Shown: positions 54,223 through 64,000 of the stretch, piece by piece
Layout of the letters: every line of letters starts with the position of its first letter
Position numbering within the stretch: position 1 is the first letter of the stretch
Source: Plectosphaerella cucumerina
Taxonomy: Eukaryota; Ascomycota; Sordariomycetes; Glomerellales; Plectosphaerellaceae
NCBI GenBank assembly: GCA_020746995.1
Contig: JAGPXD010000006.1
Coordinates: forward strand, 372,001 to 436,000
Direction of reading: 5' to 3'
DNA length: 64,000 nt
Notes under the pieces: generated by a model
Seen by the model: only the letters and a program-made list of their open reading frames with translations
What the model was told of the DNA's origin: nothing
Database searches by the model: none
Translations under genes and position numbers: made by a program

Positions 54223-56247
54223 ATGAGCATCTGGGACATCATCGTCGTAGGTGGCGGTATCGCCGGGTCAGTCGTCTCAAGCCGCATGCATGGCCTCGAC
54301 CCTGCCCTGAAGATCTTGCTCATCGAGGGCGGTCCCAACACCCACCTGGTCGAGGGCATCGAATGGACCAACATGGACGCTGCGATCGGCGGTCCATATG
54401 ACTGGGGTGTACGATTCCAACTTCCTTCCTCTCATGGAAGAAGCACATGCTGACAAAAGTCCACATAGTGGTCGTCGGTCCCTCAGGCCAACCTCGACAA
54501 CAGGTCCATCATCTCCCCCGTCGGCAAAGGACTGGGCGGAGGTTCCATCATCAACGGAGGTGAGTTCGCCAAGTCTCCCAATACATTCTGCCATTGACCT
54601 CTTCCAGCTGCCTGGGTCCGCGGCGATCCCGCCGACTATAACATCTGGGGTGAGCGAGTCAACGCCGAGAGATGGTCCTACAATGGCCTGCTGCCATACA
54701 TGCGCCGCAGCGAGACCTTCTACGACACCACGACCAACCCCGAGGCTCACGGCCATAATGGACCCATCAAGGTCCAGTCGGTGACCTCTACCAACCGTGT
54801 CTTCCCCCTCCGTGAGCCCCTGCTACAGTCCTGGAAGGAGTTGGGCTTCAACTCCCTCCCCGGCCTTGACGGTAATGCAGGTCAGCCCCAGGGTGTCGCC
54901 GAACTCCAGGAGAACCGCGGCCAGGGTCGTCGCCAGGTCGCCTCTCTCGCCTACTCCCTCGATGGCATCGATGTTCTCACCGACTCACCTGTTGCTGCGG
55001 TCTTGACCCGAAAGAGTCCCAGCGGCAAGATCAAGGCGTACGGCGTCCGACTTGCCAACGGCACCGAGTTCCTGGGCCGCGAAACAATCCTCTCCGCCGG
55101 AGCCTACCGTACCCCTCAGATCCTGATGCTCTCTGGCATCGGACCTGCCGAAACCCTGCAGGAGCATGGCATCCCTGTCGTCGTGGACCAGCCGGCTGTG
55201 GGCAAGAACTTCCACGACCACGTCCTCGTCCCAACAGTGTGGGCTCTCAAGGACGACGCAGCCAAAGAAGGCCTCACTAAAGAGTCCGGCAACCCCCTGT
55301 TCGACCAGCCGCAGTACGGCCTGGGCGCCTTCATTGACTTTTACGCCATGACCTCCCTACCTCAAAAGGGACTTGAGGCCGCCATCACAGAGGATGAAGG
55401 CAGCGCCCCGGGCGCTGATCACCCCCTCCTCCAGAACAGGACACACTCTGCCCATCTCCTGCAGTACTCTGGCGTCGCTGCAACGCCGTCATGATGACTT
55501 CCGTGGTTCTCATCAACGAGGCCAGGGGTTCCGTCACCATCAAGTAAGCCGATATCGCAGATGGGCCCGTCATTGACCCGAACTTCCTCGGCACTGCGGT
55601 TGATAGGTATGCCGCGAGAGAGACGATCCGCAGGAACATCAACCTGTTGGTGTCTAATACGACGGCACTCGGGAGGGGGTACATCGCTAGTGAGTTGGCT
55701 GCGAACCCTCTGACACCTGCTTCGAGTGACGAGGAGGTTGATGCCCGGATCCGGGAGGCTTCCATGTAAGTGCCCAGCTTGTGAAGTTGAAAAGCTCATA
55801 CTGATGATCAACAGGGGATGCTTCCACCCAGCTGGTACAGCATCGATGGAAACGGTTGTGGATACGGATCTGCGGGTGAAGGGGGTCACCGGTCTTAGGG
55901 TTGTTGACACGTCGGTGATTCCTGTGTCTGTCTCGGCAAACCTGCAGGTGGCGGCGTATGCTCTCGCTGAGCAGGCTAGATCATCCATGCTACACGGCAG
56001 ACTTGTTAATGTCAAAGGTGCACGGGAACGAGGCAGAATGACAGACATACCTCAACAGAGGAATTCAAAAGTCTTCGCCGACAACCCTACATCACCCACG
56101 CCGCCGCATCCTCCGTCTCAAACGTTGTATACCTCCCCTGCTCCGTCATCACCTGCGTCCTTGCCTCAAAGCTATCCATATCAAGGCTCATCCCCGACCT
56201 TACAGGCTGAACATCCTTCTCCTCCAACGGCAAGGAATACTCGATGA
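54223..56247 (+). pseudogene. GMC oxidoreductase, broken by frameshift and stop
   Basis: FAD enzyme of the glucose-methanol-choline family, with the FAD motif VVGGGIAGSVV near residue 9 and the active-site segment HPAGTASM after the last intron. Exon pieces: 54223-54408, 54469-54559, 54608-55765 and 55815-56247, with GT-AG introns of 60, 48 and 49 nt. Two lesions occur in the third exon: the frame shifts between about 55416 and 55490 (TGA at 55492), and the continuing frame has TAA at 55545-55547, within RGSVTIK. The rest of the family sequence continues (DGPVIDPNFLGTAVDRYA). The C-terminus lacks the usual stop near 56000 and reads on, overlapping the 3' end of the convergent transcription factor gene. 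Two independent lesions make a pseudogene more likely than a sequencing error. No secretion signal is seen. Confidence 0.75.
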
Positions 56248-57794
56248 GGAAGCGGATCATCCAGCCGTCGAGTTGGTGCGTCTTGTAATCGGTGGAGAGG
56301 AGGCAAAAGTTCTGGAATGTCACGATGCGGTGAATCTACAGGCATCCTAGGTCAGTCACAAAGAGTGAGATTGTGCAGCAGGCCACTCACCATGGACGCC
56401 GTGTTGGGCCAGAACTGGCTCAGCTCGACAATGGCCTCAAAGTTCGCGTTCATGGCATCGCGAGCAGCGGCGAGGTCTTCCTCGTCACCGAAGAGGAGGG
56501 TGTGGAGGAGTACTGCTGACGATACGACAGCCATGTGACCAACGGTCGGGTATACAGCGTCGCAGTCACCTCGCTGCCGTGCCAGACGTACGAGGCCGCT
56601 GTATCGCGCGGCATGAAAGGTGCAGCGCTCGCGATAGCCTTGTGCTGCGGGTGTCACGGCGCCCGGCTCGAGGAAGCGAAAGTACAGTAGCGTGGCGTAG
56701 TGATGGTATCCTAGGTGCAAGGCAACAAAGGGCCCGCCGGTACCCCTGGCACAGTGGTAGTCGAGGTTGCGGTCTGACATCTGCATGTCCAGGGGCAATG
56801 CAGCCTCCCAATTGTCGAGCTGGCTAGCAAGAGCAACGACGGCCCTCTCGATCTCGAGAGCATCCATGGCGCCCTGCACGCTGCGGCGGTTGAGATCCTG
56901 GACGGGGCCGAAGATCTGCACCAGGGAGATCATATGTGCCCACAGACCTGGTTGCCAGGCGGCATCGAGTCGCGCTGCGTCTGGAGGTAGAGCCTCAAAG
57001 ACTGCCTCGTCCATTGGGAGGTCGACAGCGAGACCCGAGTCACGGATCTGGCGGTGGAGGCCCAGGCCGGATGACGACCACCGGTCGGCCATGAACAGCG
57101 TCCACCAGGTCCTGCGACGGATCTCAAGATCGATGAGCGTCCCTGGCGACGCGCCGATGTTCATGATCTGGGCCATGCTTATAGCGATGCCTAGAACCGA
57201 CGTTGTTAATTAGCCACCATCACCGGGAAAAGGAGCCGTACGGAAGAAGAGCGCCTCTGAGGTGGGGTTGAGATGGGCGGCGCAAAGGTTGGCGATGAGG
57301 ATGCAGGTCTGAATATTCTCCACGCAGATATTCTCCAAGTCGGCTAGAAGTAGCCGCTTGGACTCATCCATGAGACACATCTCTCGAGCGCGGAGCGCCC
57401 TGTCTGGCGAGAAGCGCGATCCCATGCTGCATAGCGCTAGGAGGAGTGGCCTGCTGAGTGAGCCATCGGCTACTTGCTTCAGGAGCCTGGCGGGATGGAA
57501 TAGGCTATGGGGGCGATTGTGCAGTTTGATCAGGTAGTATTGCACCAAGATCGTTGCTACTTCCGGGGAAACATCCAGAGCCTCGCTATCTACGGATGCA
57601 ACACCATCAACGTGGGGTTCCCGTTCTGGCTTGGGAAATAGCAATGTCGGTACGGGTGGCTGACGGCCGAGAATACCGGCGCAGCGGAGCTTGCGCTTCT
57701 TACAGGGCTCGCATGGTTCCCCAACGGCCTGTGTCGGACGAATGCATCTCCGCTTGCCCTCGCGGCACTGCCGACATGCCTTTGGTGTTTTCAT
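56087..57794 (-). CDS. Zn2Cys6 transcription factor
   Basis: Fungal-specific nuclear regulator. Exons on the minus strand: 57794-57242, 57190-56391 and 56335-56087, encoding 533 aa, with introns of 51 and 55 nt. The binuclear zinc cluster near the N-terminus has six Cys: CRQCREGKRRC, then CEPCKKRKLRC. A middle homology region follows, with the typical EIRRRTWWTLFMADRW segment around residue 210. The C-terminal part is helical. The gene is divergent from the GH35-like gene, and the 610-bp shared promoter holds palindromes that could be its own target sites. It may control that neighbour, but this is inference from arrangement. Confidence 0.9.
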
Positions 57795-57873
57795 GTCGCG
57801 GGGTTGGTGGGGTGCAGGCGAGGGACGTGGGACGCGGAGAGGGTGACGGCCGGAAAAGGGGGCCCCTGAGTGG

Positions 57874-57879
57874 TTTATA
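57874..57879 (-). promoter_or_regulatory. TATA box of the Zn2Cys6 gene
   Basis: TATAAA on the minus strand, about 80 nt before the ATG. Confidence 0.45.
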
Positions 57880-58024
57880 TCCCGGCGGGGGAGCTTAAAC
57901 CATCCCCCGTTACCCCGCCATTAGCGTCCGATGCTGGCTTGGCTCAGTCGAACCCCGGGAGCCCCGGGCGGCCCGGCTTTGGCTGAGCTGTGGCCGATAT
58001 GCAGCCGGATGACAGGCGTAGAGT

Positions 58025-58034
58025 CTCGGCCGAG
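58025..58034. promoter_or_regulatory. CTCGGCCGAG palindrome
   Basis: Perfect 10-bp palindrome containing CGG and CCG half-sites with no spacer, the kind of element that Zn2Cys6 dimers can bind. It sits between the factor gene and the GH35-like gene. The link to this factor is inferred. Confidence 0.35.
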
Positions 58035-58278
58035 GCATTTGTCGAAATGGATCAGGTCCACCGAAGCAACGAATCCGTCGATGTAGACATGAATTGACGT
58101 ATCGTACTCGTAGGTGAACGGCACGTCGGAGATTCAGACCTGCGCACTGGTGCGCTTGGAGATCTGGGTGCACCGTGGAACCCCGGGAATAGGGCCAATC
58201 ACGGACACCCTTTCCCGGACCTGTCGTCAGGGTCTGACGATCTTGGGGCATCTCGGAGTCCATCGGCGGGAGGCACGA

Positions 58279-58302
58279 GGGGTCATTATTGTCGATGACC
58301 CC
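58279..58302. promoter_or_regulatory. Inverted repeat GGGGTCAT-N8-ATGACCCC
   Basis: Two 8-bp arms in perfect inverted symmetry with an 8-nt spacer, about 104 nt before the GH35-like ATG. A candidate binding site for a dimeric regulator or a hairpin in the leader. Confidence 0.4.
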
Positions 58303-58405
58303 CCGTAGACCAGACTCGGCCCATCGCCATTCTTCTCTCTTCCCTCTTCCCTCTGCCGCTTCTTCAATGACCTTTCTCAAAGTCTCACCCCGATCGCTGC
58401 CCAAG

Positions 58406-60160
58406 ATGTCAGCTCCCACCCTCAGCATCCCCCACCTCGTCGAGACGGAATGGTCCAAGCAGCTCGTCGTCAAGGGCAAGCCGCTGCTCATGAGGGGCGG
58501 CGAGCTGCAGAACTCGTCGCTGACGTCGCCCGAGTACATGGACACGGTGTGGCAGAAAATGGTGGACAGCAACGTCAACACGCTGCTGGGATGCGTGACC
58601 TGGGAGATGATCGAGCCCGAGGAGGGTACTTTTGATTTCTCGGTCCTTGAAGAGGTCATCCTCGGCGCCCGCAAGCACGACCTGCACTTGGTGCTGCTGT
58701 GGTTCGGGTCATTCAAGAATGGTAGGTCTGGGTGTTTTTCGAGGCCGCTCGATGGTTGTTGACACCTGGCAGGCATCTCGACGTACGTGCCTGGCTGGGT
58801 CAAGACGGACCCGAAGAGATTCCCGCGGGCGAAGCTTCGCAAGGCAGGTGGCCGCCTCGAAACGGGTGACGTCCTATCCATCTTCCACCCAGAGGCCCGC
58901 AAGGCCGACGCGAAGGCGTTTCGCCGGCTCATGGCGCACCTGAAAACTTTTGACGAGGCTCACTCGACGGTGGTCATGGTCCAGGTTGAGAACGAGACAG
59001 GTCTGCTGGGAGATTCGCGAGATGGTTCCGAGTTTGCCGAAAAGGCGTTCCGCGAGGAAGTGCCGCGGGAGCTCACACAATTCCTCGCCGACGAATGGGA
59101 CAACTTGTATCGCGACGTCCGAGAGCAGAACCTGACCGGCTTCGACCATAAGAGGGATCCTTCAAAGGGAGGCGACTGGGAGACCGTATTTGGAAAGAGC
59201 CCGCGGACGGATGAGCTGTTCATGGCGTACCATTACGCGCTCTACCTCAACGACGTGGCGGCGGCGGGCAAGGCCGAGTACCCAATCCCATACTACACCA
59301 ACATGTGGATGAACTACGTGGGCGCCGACTCGGACAACGACTTCCCCATCGTGGTAGGCGGCGGCGGCATGCCGGGCGACTATCCCTCTGGAGGCGCGGT
59401 CAGCAATGTCATGGACGTGTGGATGCGGTTCGCGCCCAACCTCGACTTCCTGGGCCCGGATGTCTACCTCAACGACTACCCCAGCTCGTGCGCAAAGTAC
59501 CGACACCGGAACCAGCCGCTCTTCATCCCCGAGCAGAGGCGGGACGAGTACGGCGCGCGCCGCATCTGGGTGGCCTTTGGCACGTACGCGGCCATGGGTG
59601 TGGCGCCGTTCGGCATCGACACGCTGGAGCCGGCGACGAACCCTCTCACAAGGCACTACGGCCTGCTCAAGAGTGTGTCGGCCGTGGTCCTTGAGGCGCA
59701 GCGCCACGCAGACAGCTCGATCGGCTTCTTCTTCGACGATCCCCCCGCCGACGCATCGGCCAAGGACCCGAGCCCGGTGGTGCACAAGACCTGGGGCGGC
59801 TTCGAGCTCACGATTGAGCGGGCGTTTGTGTTTGGAAAGGCCGGACCAGGCGCGGGCATGGTGATCCATCGCGGCGGCGGAAAATTCCTGCTGATCGGCT
59901 GGGGATTCCAGGTGAGCGCGCAGTCGACGGCGGCGGACAGTACGTTCACGGGCATCCTCAAGTTCGAAGAGAAGGTGGTCGAAGACGAGGAGACGGGGCG
60001 ACTGCGCACGGCGCGGGTGCTCAACGGTGATGAGACGAGGAGCGGCAAGGTTGCGCTGATGCCGAATGAGGAGCCCGACTATGGCGGGTTCCCTATCTGC
60101 GTGACCATCCCGGCGAGGACCATGATTGCCGAGGTAACTTTCTATTCGATTTCTGAGTAG
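58406..60160 (+). CDS. GH35-like glycoside hydrolase with DUF5597 tail
   Basis: Intracellular glycosidase of the GH35/GH42 fold group, probably a beta-galactosidase-like enzyme. Exons 58406-58721 and 58773-60160 encode 567 aa, with a 51-nt intron. No signal peptide is present. The barrel opens with LMRGGELQNSS and NTLLGCVTWEMIEP, typical of the group. The acid/base Glu is in VQVENETG, and the nucleophile Glu is probably in FIPEQRRDE. The last 160 residues form a beta-rich domain like DUF5597. An ATG at 58367 in frame would add 13 residues. The gene shares a promoter with the divergent Zn2Cys6 factor, which suggests regulated sugar use. Actual substrate unknown. Confidence 0.82.
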
Positions 60161-60538
60161 AGATCGCAGGAAAGAAATCGGAATATCAGGGGTTAATTGG
60201 AGATGTTGAATGTTATCTGCGGTGATGGATTGTGATGAGAAAAGTTAGGTGGTGGTGGAAAATGTGCTTGGGCCTTTAGCCGCTGCAAAAGTGCGGCACA
60301 GCGGGTTGCACCTTCCTCCGATGCAACTTCAGGGGCATTGACAGGGAAGGCATACCATCCCCTGTGCCTGCCTCTGCGGGGAACCTGGAAACATCCATGG
60401 ACCAGGCATTCGGCAAAGACGGGAAACCGAGTAAATGAGCCTGAAAAGGTTCAAGTCTCAAGAAGGCCGAAATTTCCATCTACAAACGTTGCTACAATTC
60501 AATCGATTCGACATTTCCAAAGTCATCCCACGCCCACC
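60161..60538. other. Intergenic between GH35-like and SDR genes
   Basis: About 380 bp in tandem arrangement, with no recognised feature. Confidence 0.5.
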
Positions 60539-61507
60539 ATGGCCAGCCTTCTGGCGCTCCTCATCGGAGGCACGCTCCTCTACGCCCTCTACACCATCGC
60601 CGACTTCCTCACCCTCCACTTCTACCACCCCTCACGACCTCTGGCCGCCTACAAGCGCAAGGGCACCGAACCAACATATGCCCTCATCACAGGCTCCAGC
60701 GCCGGCATTGGCCTCGGCCTCGCCCAGGAGCTCGTCGCCCAGGGCTTCGGCGTCATCCTCCTCGGCCACCTCCCGGACGAGCTGAACGAAGCCAAATCCA
60801 CCCTCGAGCGACGCACCCCCGGCGCCGCCGTCCGCACCGTGACCATGAACGCCATCACGGCCACGCCGGAGGACCTCGACACCCTCGCCCTCTCCCTCCG
60901 GCCTCTCCGGCTCTCCATCCTCATTAACAACGTCGGCGGCTGCCCATATCACCTCCCCATGCGCGAGCTCTCCACAATGTCCTGCGCCGACATCGATCGG
61001 ACCATCAACATGAACGCGCGCTTCATGTCCCGCCTCACGGCCCTTCTTCTTCCCCAGCTCACTCTCCCACCATCTCCAGGCGAGCGCTCCCTCATTGTCA
61101 ACCTCAGCTCGTCCAGCCACATCGGCCTCCCCTGGCTCACCATCTACAGCGCCACAAAGGCCTACAACCTCGCCTTCAGCGCCGCCCTCTCACGGGAGCT
61201 CATCACCCACCCTGCCACCAGACACGTCGACTGCATCGCTATCACACCGGGCGACGTCCAGTCGCAGTCAAACACCCAGGCCGCCGTCACCAACTCGCCC
61301 ACCTGGGAATCTTACGGTCGCTGTGTCGTGCGGACTCTGGATAACGCCGTGATGAGGGGGCTCAAGGTCTTTGTGCCGTACTGGTTTCATGACTTGTCCA
61401 TGCGTGTGGTGCCGTGGTTGTCTGAGAGCGTCAGGCAGTCAACCTTTACGAAGGTCATCGGGGCAAAGAAAGCAGCCTGGGAGGCAGAGGCAACCAAGAC
61501 GAAGTAG
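60539..61507 (+). CDS. Short-chain dehydrogenase/reductase, membrane-anchored
   Basis: NAD(P)H-dependent oxidoreductase of the 17-beta-hydroxysteroid dehydrogenase / 3-ketoacyl-CoA reductase type. Single exon, 322 aa. A hydrophobic N-terminal helix (residues 3-20) suggests anchoring to the ER. The cofactor motif TGSSAGIG is at 51-58, NNVGG stands for the usual NNAG, a Ser precedes the active site in LSSSSHIG, and the catalytic YSATK is at 203-207. The C-terminus carries a second hydrophobic stretch and ends in a basic tail with many Ala and Lys. The substrate, a ketosteroid or acyl chain, cannot be told. Confidence 0.85.
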   Translation: MASLLALLIGGTLLYALYTIADFLTLHFYHPSRPLAAYKRKGTEPTYALITGSSAGIGLGLAQELVAQGFGVILLGHLPDELNEAKSTLERRTPGAAVRTVTMNAITATPEDLDTLALSLRPLRLSILINNVGGCPYHLPMRELSTMSCADIDRTINMNARFMSRLTALLLPQLTLPPSPGERSLIVNLSSSSHIGLPWLTIYSATKAYNLAFSAALSRELITHPATRHVDCIAITPGDVQSQSNTQAAVTNSPTWESYGRCVVRTLDNAVMRGLKVFVPYWFHDLSMRVVPWLSESVRQSTFTKVIGAKKAAWEAEATKTK

Positions 61508-61684
61508 GACTTCATCGTTGGGACATGTCGTTAGCCTTCGGTCTGTGAACAACCAGCCCATAGGTGCCTTTGCAATCAGCGGCAGTCACAGTATCACCAG
61601 GCCAATGACTACCGAGCAGCAGGTTTGTCGTTGATTGTATCGCCCTCAGAGACAAGATGCCGCGAATTGGCCACCGCATCCAGT
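61508..61684. other. 3' region of the SDR gene
   Basis: Short spacer between the SDR stop and the minisatellite. No feature recognised. Confidence 0.4.
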
Positions 61685-61920
61685 CCATCTCCATCACCAG
61701 TCCATCTCCATCACCAGTCCATCTCCATCACCAGTCCATCTCCATCACCAGTCCATCTCCATCACCAGTCCATCTCCATCACCAGTCCATCTCCATCACC
61801 AGTCCATCTCCATCACCAGTCCATCTCCATCACCAGTCCATCTCCATCACCAGTCCATCTCCATCACCAGTCCATCTCCATCACCAGTCCATCTCCATCA
61901 CCAGTCCATCTCCACACCCG
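61685..61920 (+). repeat. 17-bp minisatellite, 13 perfect copies
   Basis: The unit CCATCTCCATCACCAGT is repeated 13 times without a difference (61685-61905) and continues as a partial fourteenth. Because 17 is not a multiple of three, all three frames are open through it and each gives a peptide of period 17. Perfect identity means recent expansion or concerted homogenisation, and length should vary between isolates. A plus-strand frame of 214 codons (61625-62269) crosses it and could be a small gene with a repeat, but there is no other support. Confidence 0.95.
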
Positions 61921-62170
61921 TTCCTCAAGTGGATCAGCTCGTACATGGACTTGCTCCAATGGCCCTTTGGATGGTCTATCTCGCGAAGAAAAAAGCTCGG
62001 TCCATCACGTTCTGATGTCTTTTTCCGTCGGCGCGAAGACCTTCCTAATGGGCGTCTCGACGTACATTTACTTGAAGCGGCTGATGAGGGACTTTGAAGA
62101 AGACACGAATGAATTCAGAAGATCTAGTGAGAAAGTTGATCGCAAGATGGATATTTGCAGGGACGCAATG

Positions 62171-63325
62171 TCACGGCCTGAACATGAACCAGTCCTCCAC
62201 CTTGTGAGCTGGCACCTCAAACAATGCCCCAGCACAAAACGGGTGATTCCATGGCAGACTGATCCATGAGGAGATATCTTCCTCCCAAATGAATTGCGTC
62301 TGCTGATACCTTAACTCGTCATACCAATCCACCAGCTTCCAAATCAGGGCCATCGCGCTGGCCGCAAACTCGGGGCTACCATCTCGCCAAGCCTTGCAAT
62401 TCATATACACCGAGCGGTCGTCGATTACGATCTTGGGTCTGTTTTCAACCAAATCGCCGGGCAACATGTACTTGGTAATCTCGCGCCAGGCCATAAAGTA
62501 TTCCTGAGGTGGCTTCCAAGTGTGATCGATCAGCCACACGCGTGTCTGTTCAGGTAATCTGCCGTGTGTCCAGTCCCAAACAGCGCGAGCGAAGAGGCCT
62601 CGCGGCGATGGCTCGTGTCGCAAGATCTCCCAGCTGCCGGGGAGGTTGTCGTTCCAGCTTGAATCAAACTCGAAGGCGATGTTGACAACGTTGATAGTGC
62701 TGGCGGAGAAGAACGGTAAACCCGAGAGGAGAACGTCCCACTGTAGATCAACGGCAGCAGCTTCAAGATCCTCTGGCCTGAATGAAAGACAGAAGATATC
62801 CGTGAGCTCATTGACATGCGTATATACCTCATTGTGGCCGTCGTAGCTGCTGACCACATGCAGTGAGAGCTGCTGATGGCCTGGAAAGAGCTTTCCGAAA
62901 CGGCGGAGGTAGACAGACCGCGATTCTGCACACGCCGTGAGTAGACTGTCGCTGGTATAGTAGCTTCGGAAGCGATTAGCTCGAGTCCACGCCATGTTTT
63001 GGGCTCGTCGTTGGATCGAGTTGTCCGCCTGTATGGGCCATTTCAGTTCGTCCGACTCATCGAAGGAAGGGGAGTCCTCTTTTGTAACAATTCCTGGACT
63101 ATTTTGGAGCTCGCTGTGTCGAATGCCCTGGTCATCGATATTGTAGAGCGAGTAGTGGTGTATGCGTGGGTGCTTGAAGTTGACTTCGGCCATGGCCGTT
63201 TCCCATATCTGCTCTCTCAACTCGTAAGGCAGCCGTTTGAAAGACGGGAAGCCTATAGAGCTCTCGTTCCCACAACGGGGAGAGAGCTCAGATGGCTCAA
63301 CCGGCTCAGCTATGTAAGTTGACAT
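62171..63325 (-). CDS. 2EXR domain protein
   Basis: Single exon, 384 aa. The N-terminal FKRLPYELREQIWETAM is the 2EXR domain, which is widely expanded in filamentous fungi and of unknown function. A short acidic linker precedes a helical C-terminal two-thirds with several Trp and Tyr. There is no signal peptide or membrane segment, so it is probably cytosolic or nuclear. The family is expanded and fast-changing in Sordariomycetes. Its 3' end overlaps the plus-strand frame that crosses the minisatellite. Confidence 0.8.
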   Translation of the reverse strand: MSTYIAEPVEPSELSPRCGNESSIGFPSFKRLPYELREQIWETAMAEVNFKHPRIHHYSLYNIDDQGIRHSELQNSPGIVTKEDSPSFDESDELKWPIQADNSIQRRAQNMAWTRANRFRSYYTSDSLLTACAESRSVYLRRFGKLFPGHQQLSLHVVSSYDGHNEVYTHVNELTDIFCLSFRPEDLEAAAVDLQWDVLLSGLPFFSASTINVVNIAFEFDSSWNDNLPGSWEILRHEPSPRGLFARAVWDWTHGRLPEQTRVWLIDHTWKPPQEYFMAWREITKYMLPGDLVENRPKIVIDDRSVYMNCKAWRDGSPEFAASAMALIWKLVDWYDELRYQQTQFIWEEDISSWISLPWNHPFCAGALFEVPAHKVEDWFMFRP

Positions 63326-63738
63326 GATAGCGACGAATGTTTGTGAAGTTGGAGGAGGACAAGTGTAGCATGTAGTATGGGCAAATGCGCGAGGCGGCCT
63401 ATTTTATACCAGTGTCTGCCTTCCGTATTGACTTGGATGAGCACCCAATTCGAGCTGCAAGTCAGAAGCAAGCCACGTATGGCGAGGTGGCGTTGAAGAG
63501 ATCTCATGGACTGCATAATGAGGTGGCGCTGAACAGTATTTCCTTCGGGCAAGGGAGTCATGCGAACGCCCGCATAACATGGCTTTTTTCGGTGGCTTCA
63601 ACCTCTGAGGCTCAACACAGAGCCTCTTCCCGGTGTTCTGTGCCATAAAAGGAGTCCTTGCAGGCGCAGGTGTCATTCTCCCACCACCCACCAAGACGGA
63701 CATTCCCGCATATTTCAACTTCCAAGCATTCGATCAAC
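63326..63738. other. Divergent intergenic, 2EXR gene / 3' edge gene
   Basis: About 410 bp. A TATA box for the 2EXR gene (TATAAAAT on the minus strand, near 63397-63406) lies about 75 nt before its ATG. Nothing else recognised. Confidence 0.5.
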
Positions 63739-64000
63739 ATGGCTCCCCTAGCCGGTCCTCGTGTGGCACGACTTCATAACGTACGTCCCCGACTACCCCC
63801 ATTGGTAGGAACCGCTAACATGCTTGGCCCCCAGAGAAGCTCCGATGAGGTACAGCTTTGAGCCAGAATGAGTTTCTGGCATGTTTACTGACAAGACCCG
63901 CGCCCAAAGTGGTACGTCGAAAAGCAGAGGAGAGATGAGAAGGTAAACGCGAATGTGTCACACGCCGCCTGATCCTGAAGCTGATGCAGAACTCGCGCCT
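63739..64000 (+). CDS. 5' end of an unidentified gene with tiny exons (partial)
   Basis: The first ATG (63739) and three short exons are predicted: 63739-63780 (14 codons), 63835-63849 (five codons) and 63910-63942 (11 codons). A fourth exon starts at 63990 and runs off the window. The introns have GTACGT, GTACAG and GTAAAC donors and AG acceptors, with a GCTAAC branch in the first. The joined peptide MAPLAGPRVARLHN plus a basic, charged stretch has no family resemblance. The model rests on splice signals only and remains tentative. Confidence 0.4.

Larger units (their letters stand above)
57795..58366. other. Divergent promoter, Zn2Cys6 factor / GH35-like
   Basis: Shared upstream region of two divergent genes. 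It contains a TATA box for the factor, the palindrome CTCGGCCGAG and an inverted repeat, listed separately. The motif AACCCCGGGA occurs twice (near 57953 and 58179). Confidence 0.55.

Noticed and set aside
55544..55561. GTAAGC...CAG as an intron that would remove the GMC stop codon
   Set aside because: It would be only 18 nt long, far below the shortest introns here (about 47 nt).
61685..61920. CRISPR-like array
   Set aside because: The units are head-to-tail without unique spacers and the genome is fungal, so it is a plain minisatellite.

Overview
The window is nuclear DNA of a filamentous ascomycete (Pezizomycotina), most likely a Sordariomycete. The evidence is densely packed genes broken by about 46 introns of 47-154 nt with GT-AG ends and CTRAC branch sites, short pyrimidine-rich leaders, and fungal families: FKS1 glucan synthase, Zn2Cys6 factor, GH71 glucanase, DAL5-type permease, Pth11-like receptor, 2EXR protein. 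I cannot fix the genus. There are no operons, CRISPR arrays or insertion sequences. Intron borders were read by eye from splice signals and frame continuity. Each listed model closes in frame unless stated.

Region 1 (1-16 kb) is mostly housekeeping: a group II PLP decarboxylase with a GC-AG intron, valyl-tRNA synthetase with an in-frame upstream mitochondrial presequence, a Sec14/CRAL-TRIO lipid-transfer protein, a six-exon HIT hydrolase with a 15-nt micro-exon, a scrambled cluster of PMP3 relics, MOG1, a SprT-like nuclear protease, tRNA-Ala and an orphan gene.

Region 2 (16-33 kb) is a membrane and cell-wall block. After a 3.7-kb gene-poor leader region come FKS1 (beta-1,3-glucan synthase), LCB1 (first enzyme of sphingolipid synthesis), a secreted GH17 beta-1,3-glucanase with a repeat linker, and a TTC38-like TPR protein.

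Region 3 (33-47 kb) is accessory: a secreted lactonohydrolase-like beta-propeller, a multi-pass membrane protein, a secreted L-amino-acid oxidase, a DAL5-type MFS permease, and a secreted glycine-rich tandem-repeat protein.

Region 4 (47-64 kb) is the most unusual. It holds a small secreted orphan, a 25-nt poly-G tract, a giant GH71 alpha-1,3-glucanase fused to cysteine-rich modules and to a C-terminal helical domain resembling that of killer-toxin-like class V chitinases (with an apparent 1-nt frameshift), a truncated Pth11-like receptor, a broken GMC oxidoreductase, a Zn2Cys6 factor divergent from a GH35-like hydrolase, an SDR, a 13-copy 17-bp minisatellite, a 2EXR protein, and the 5' end of a gene built of tiny exons. 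The best candidate for an undescribed system is the GH71 fusion together with its secreted orphan neighbour.
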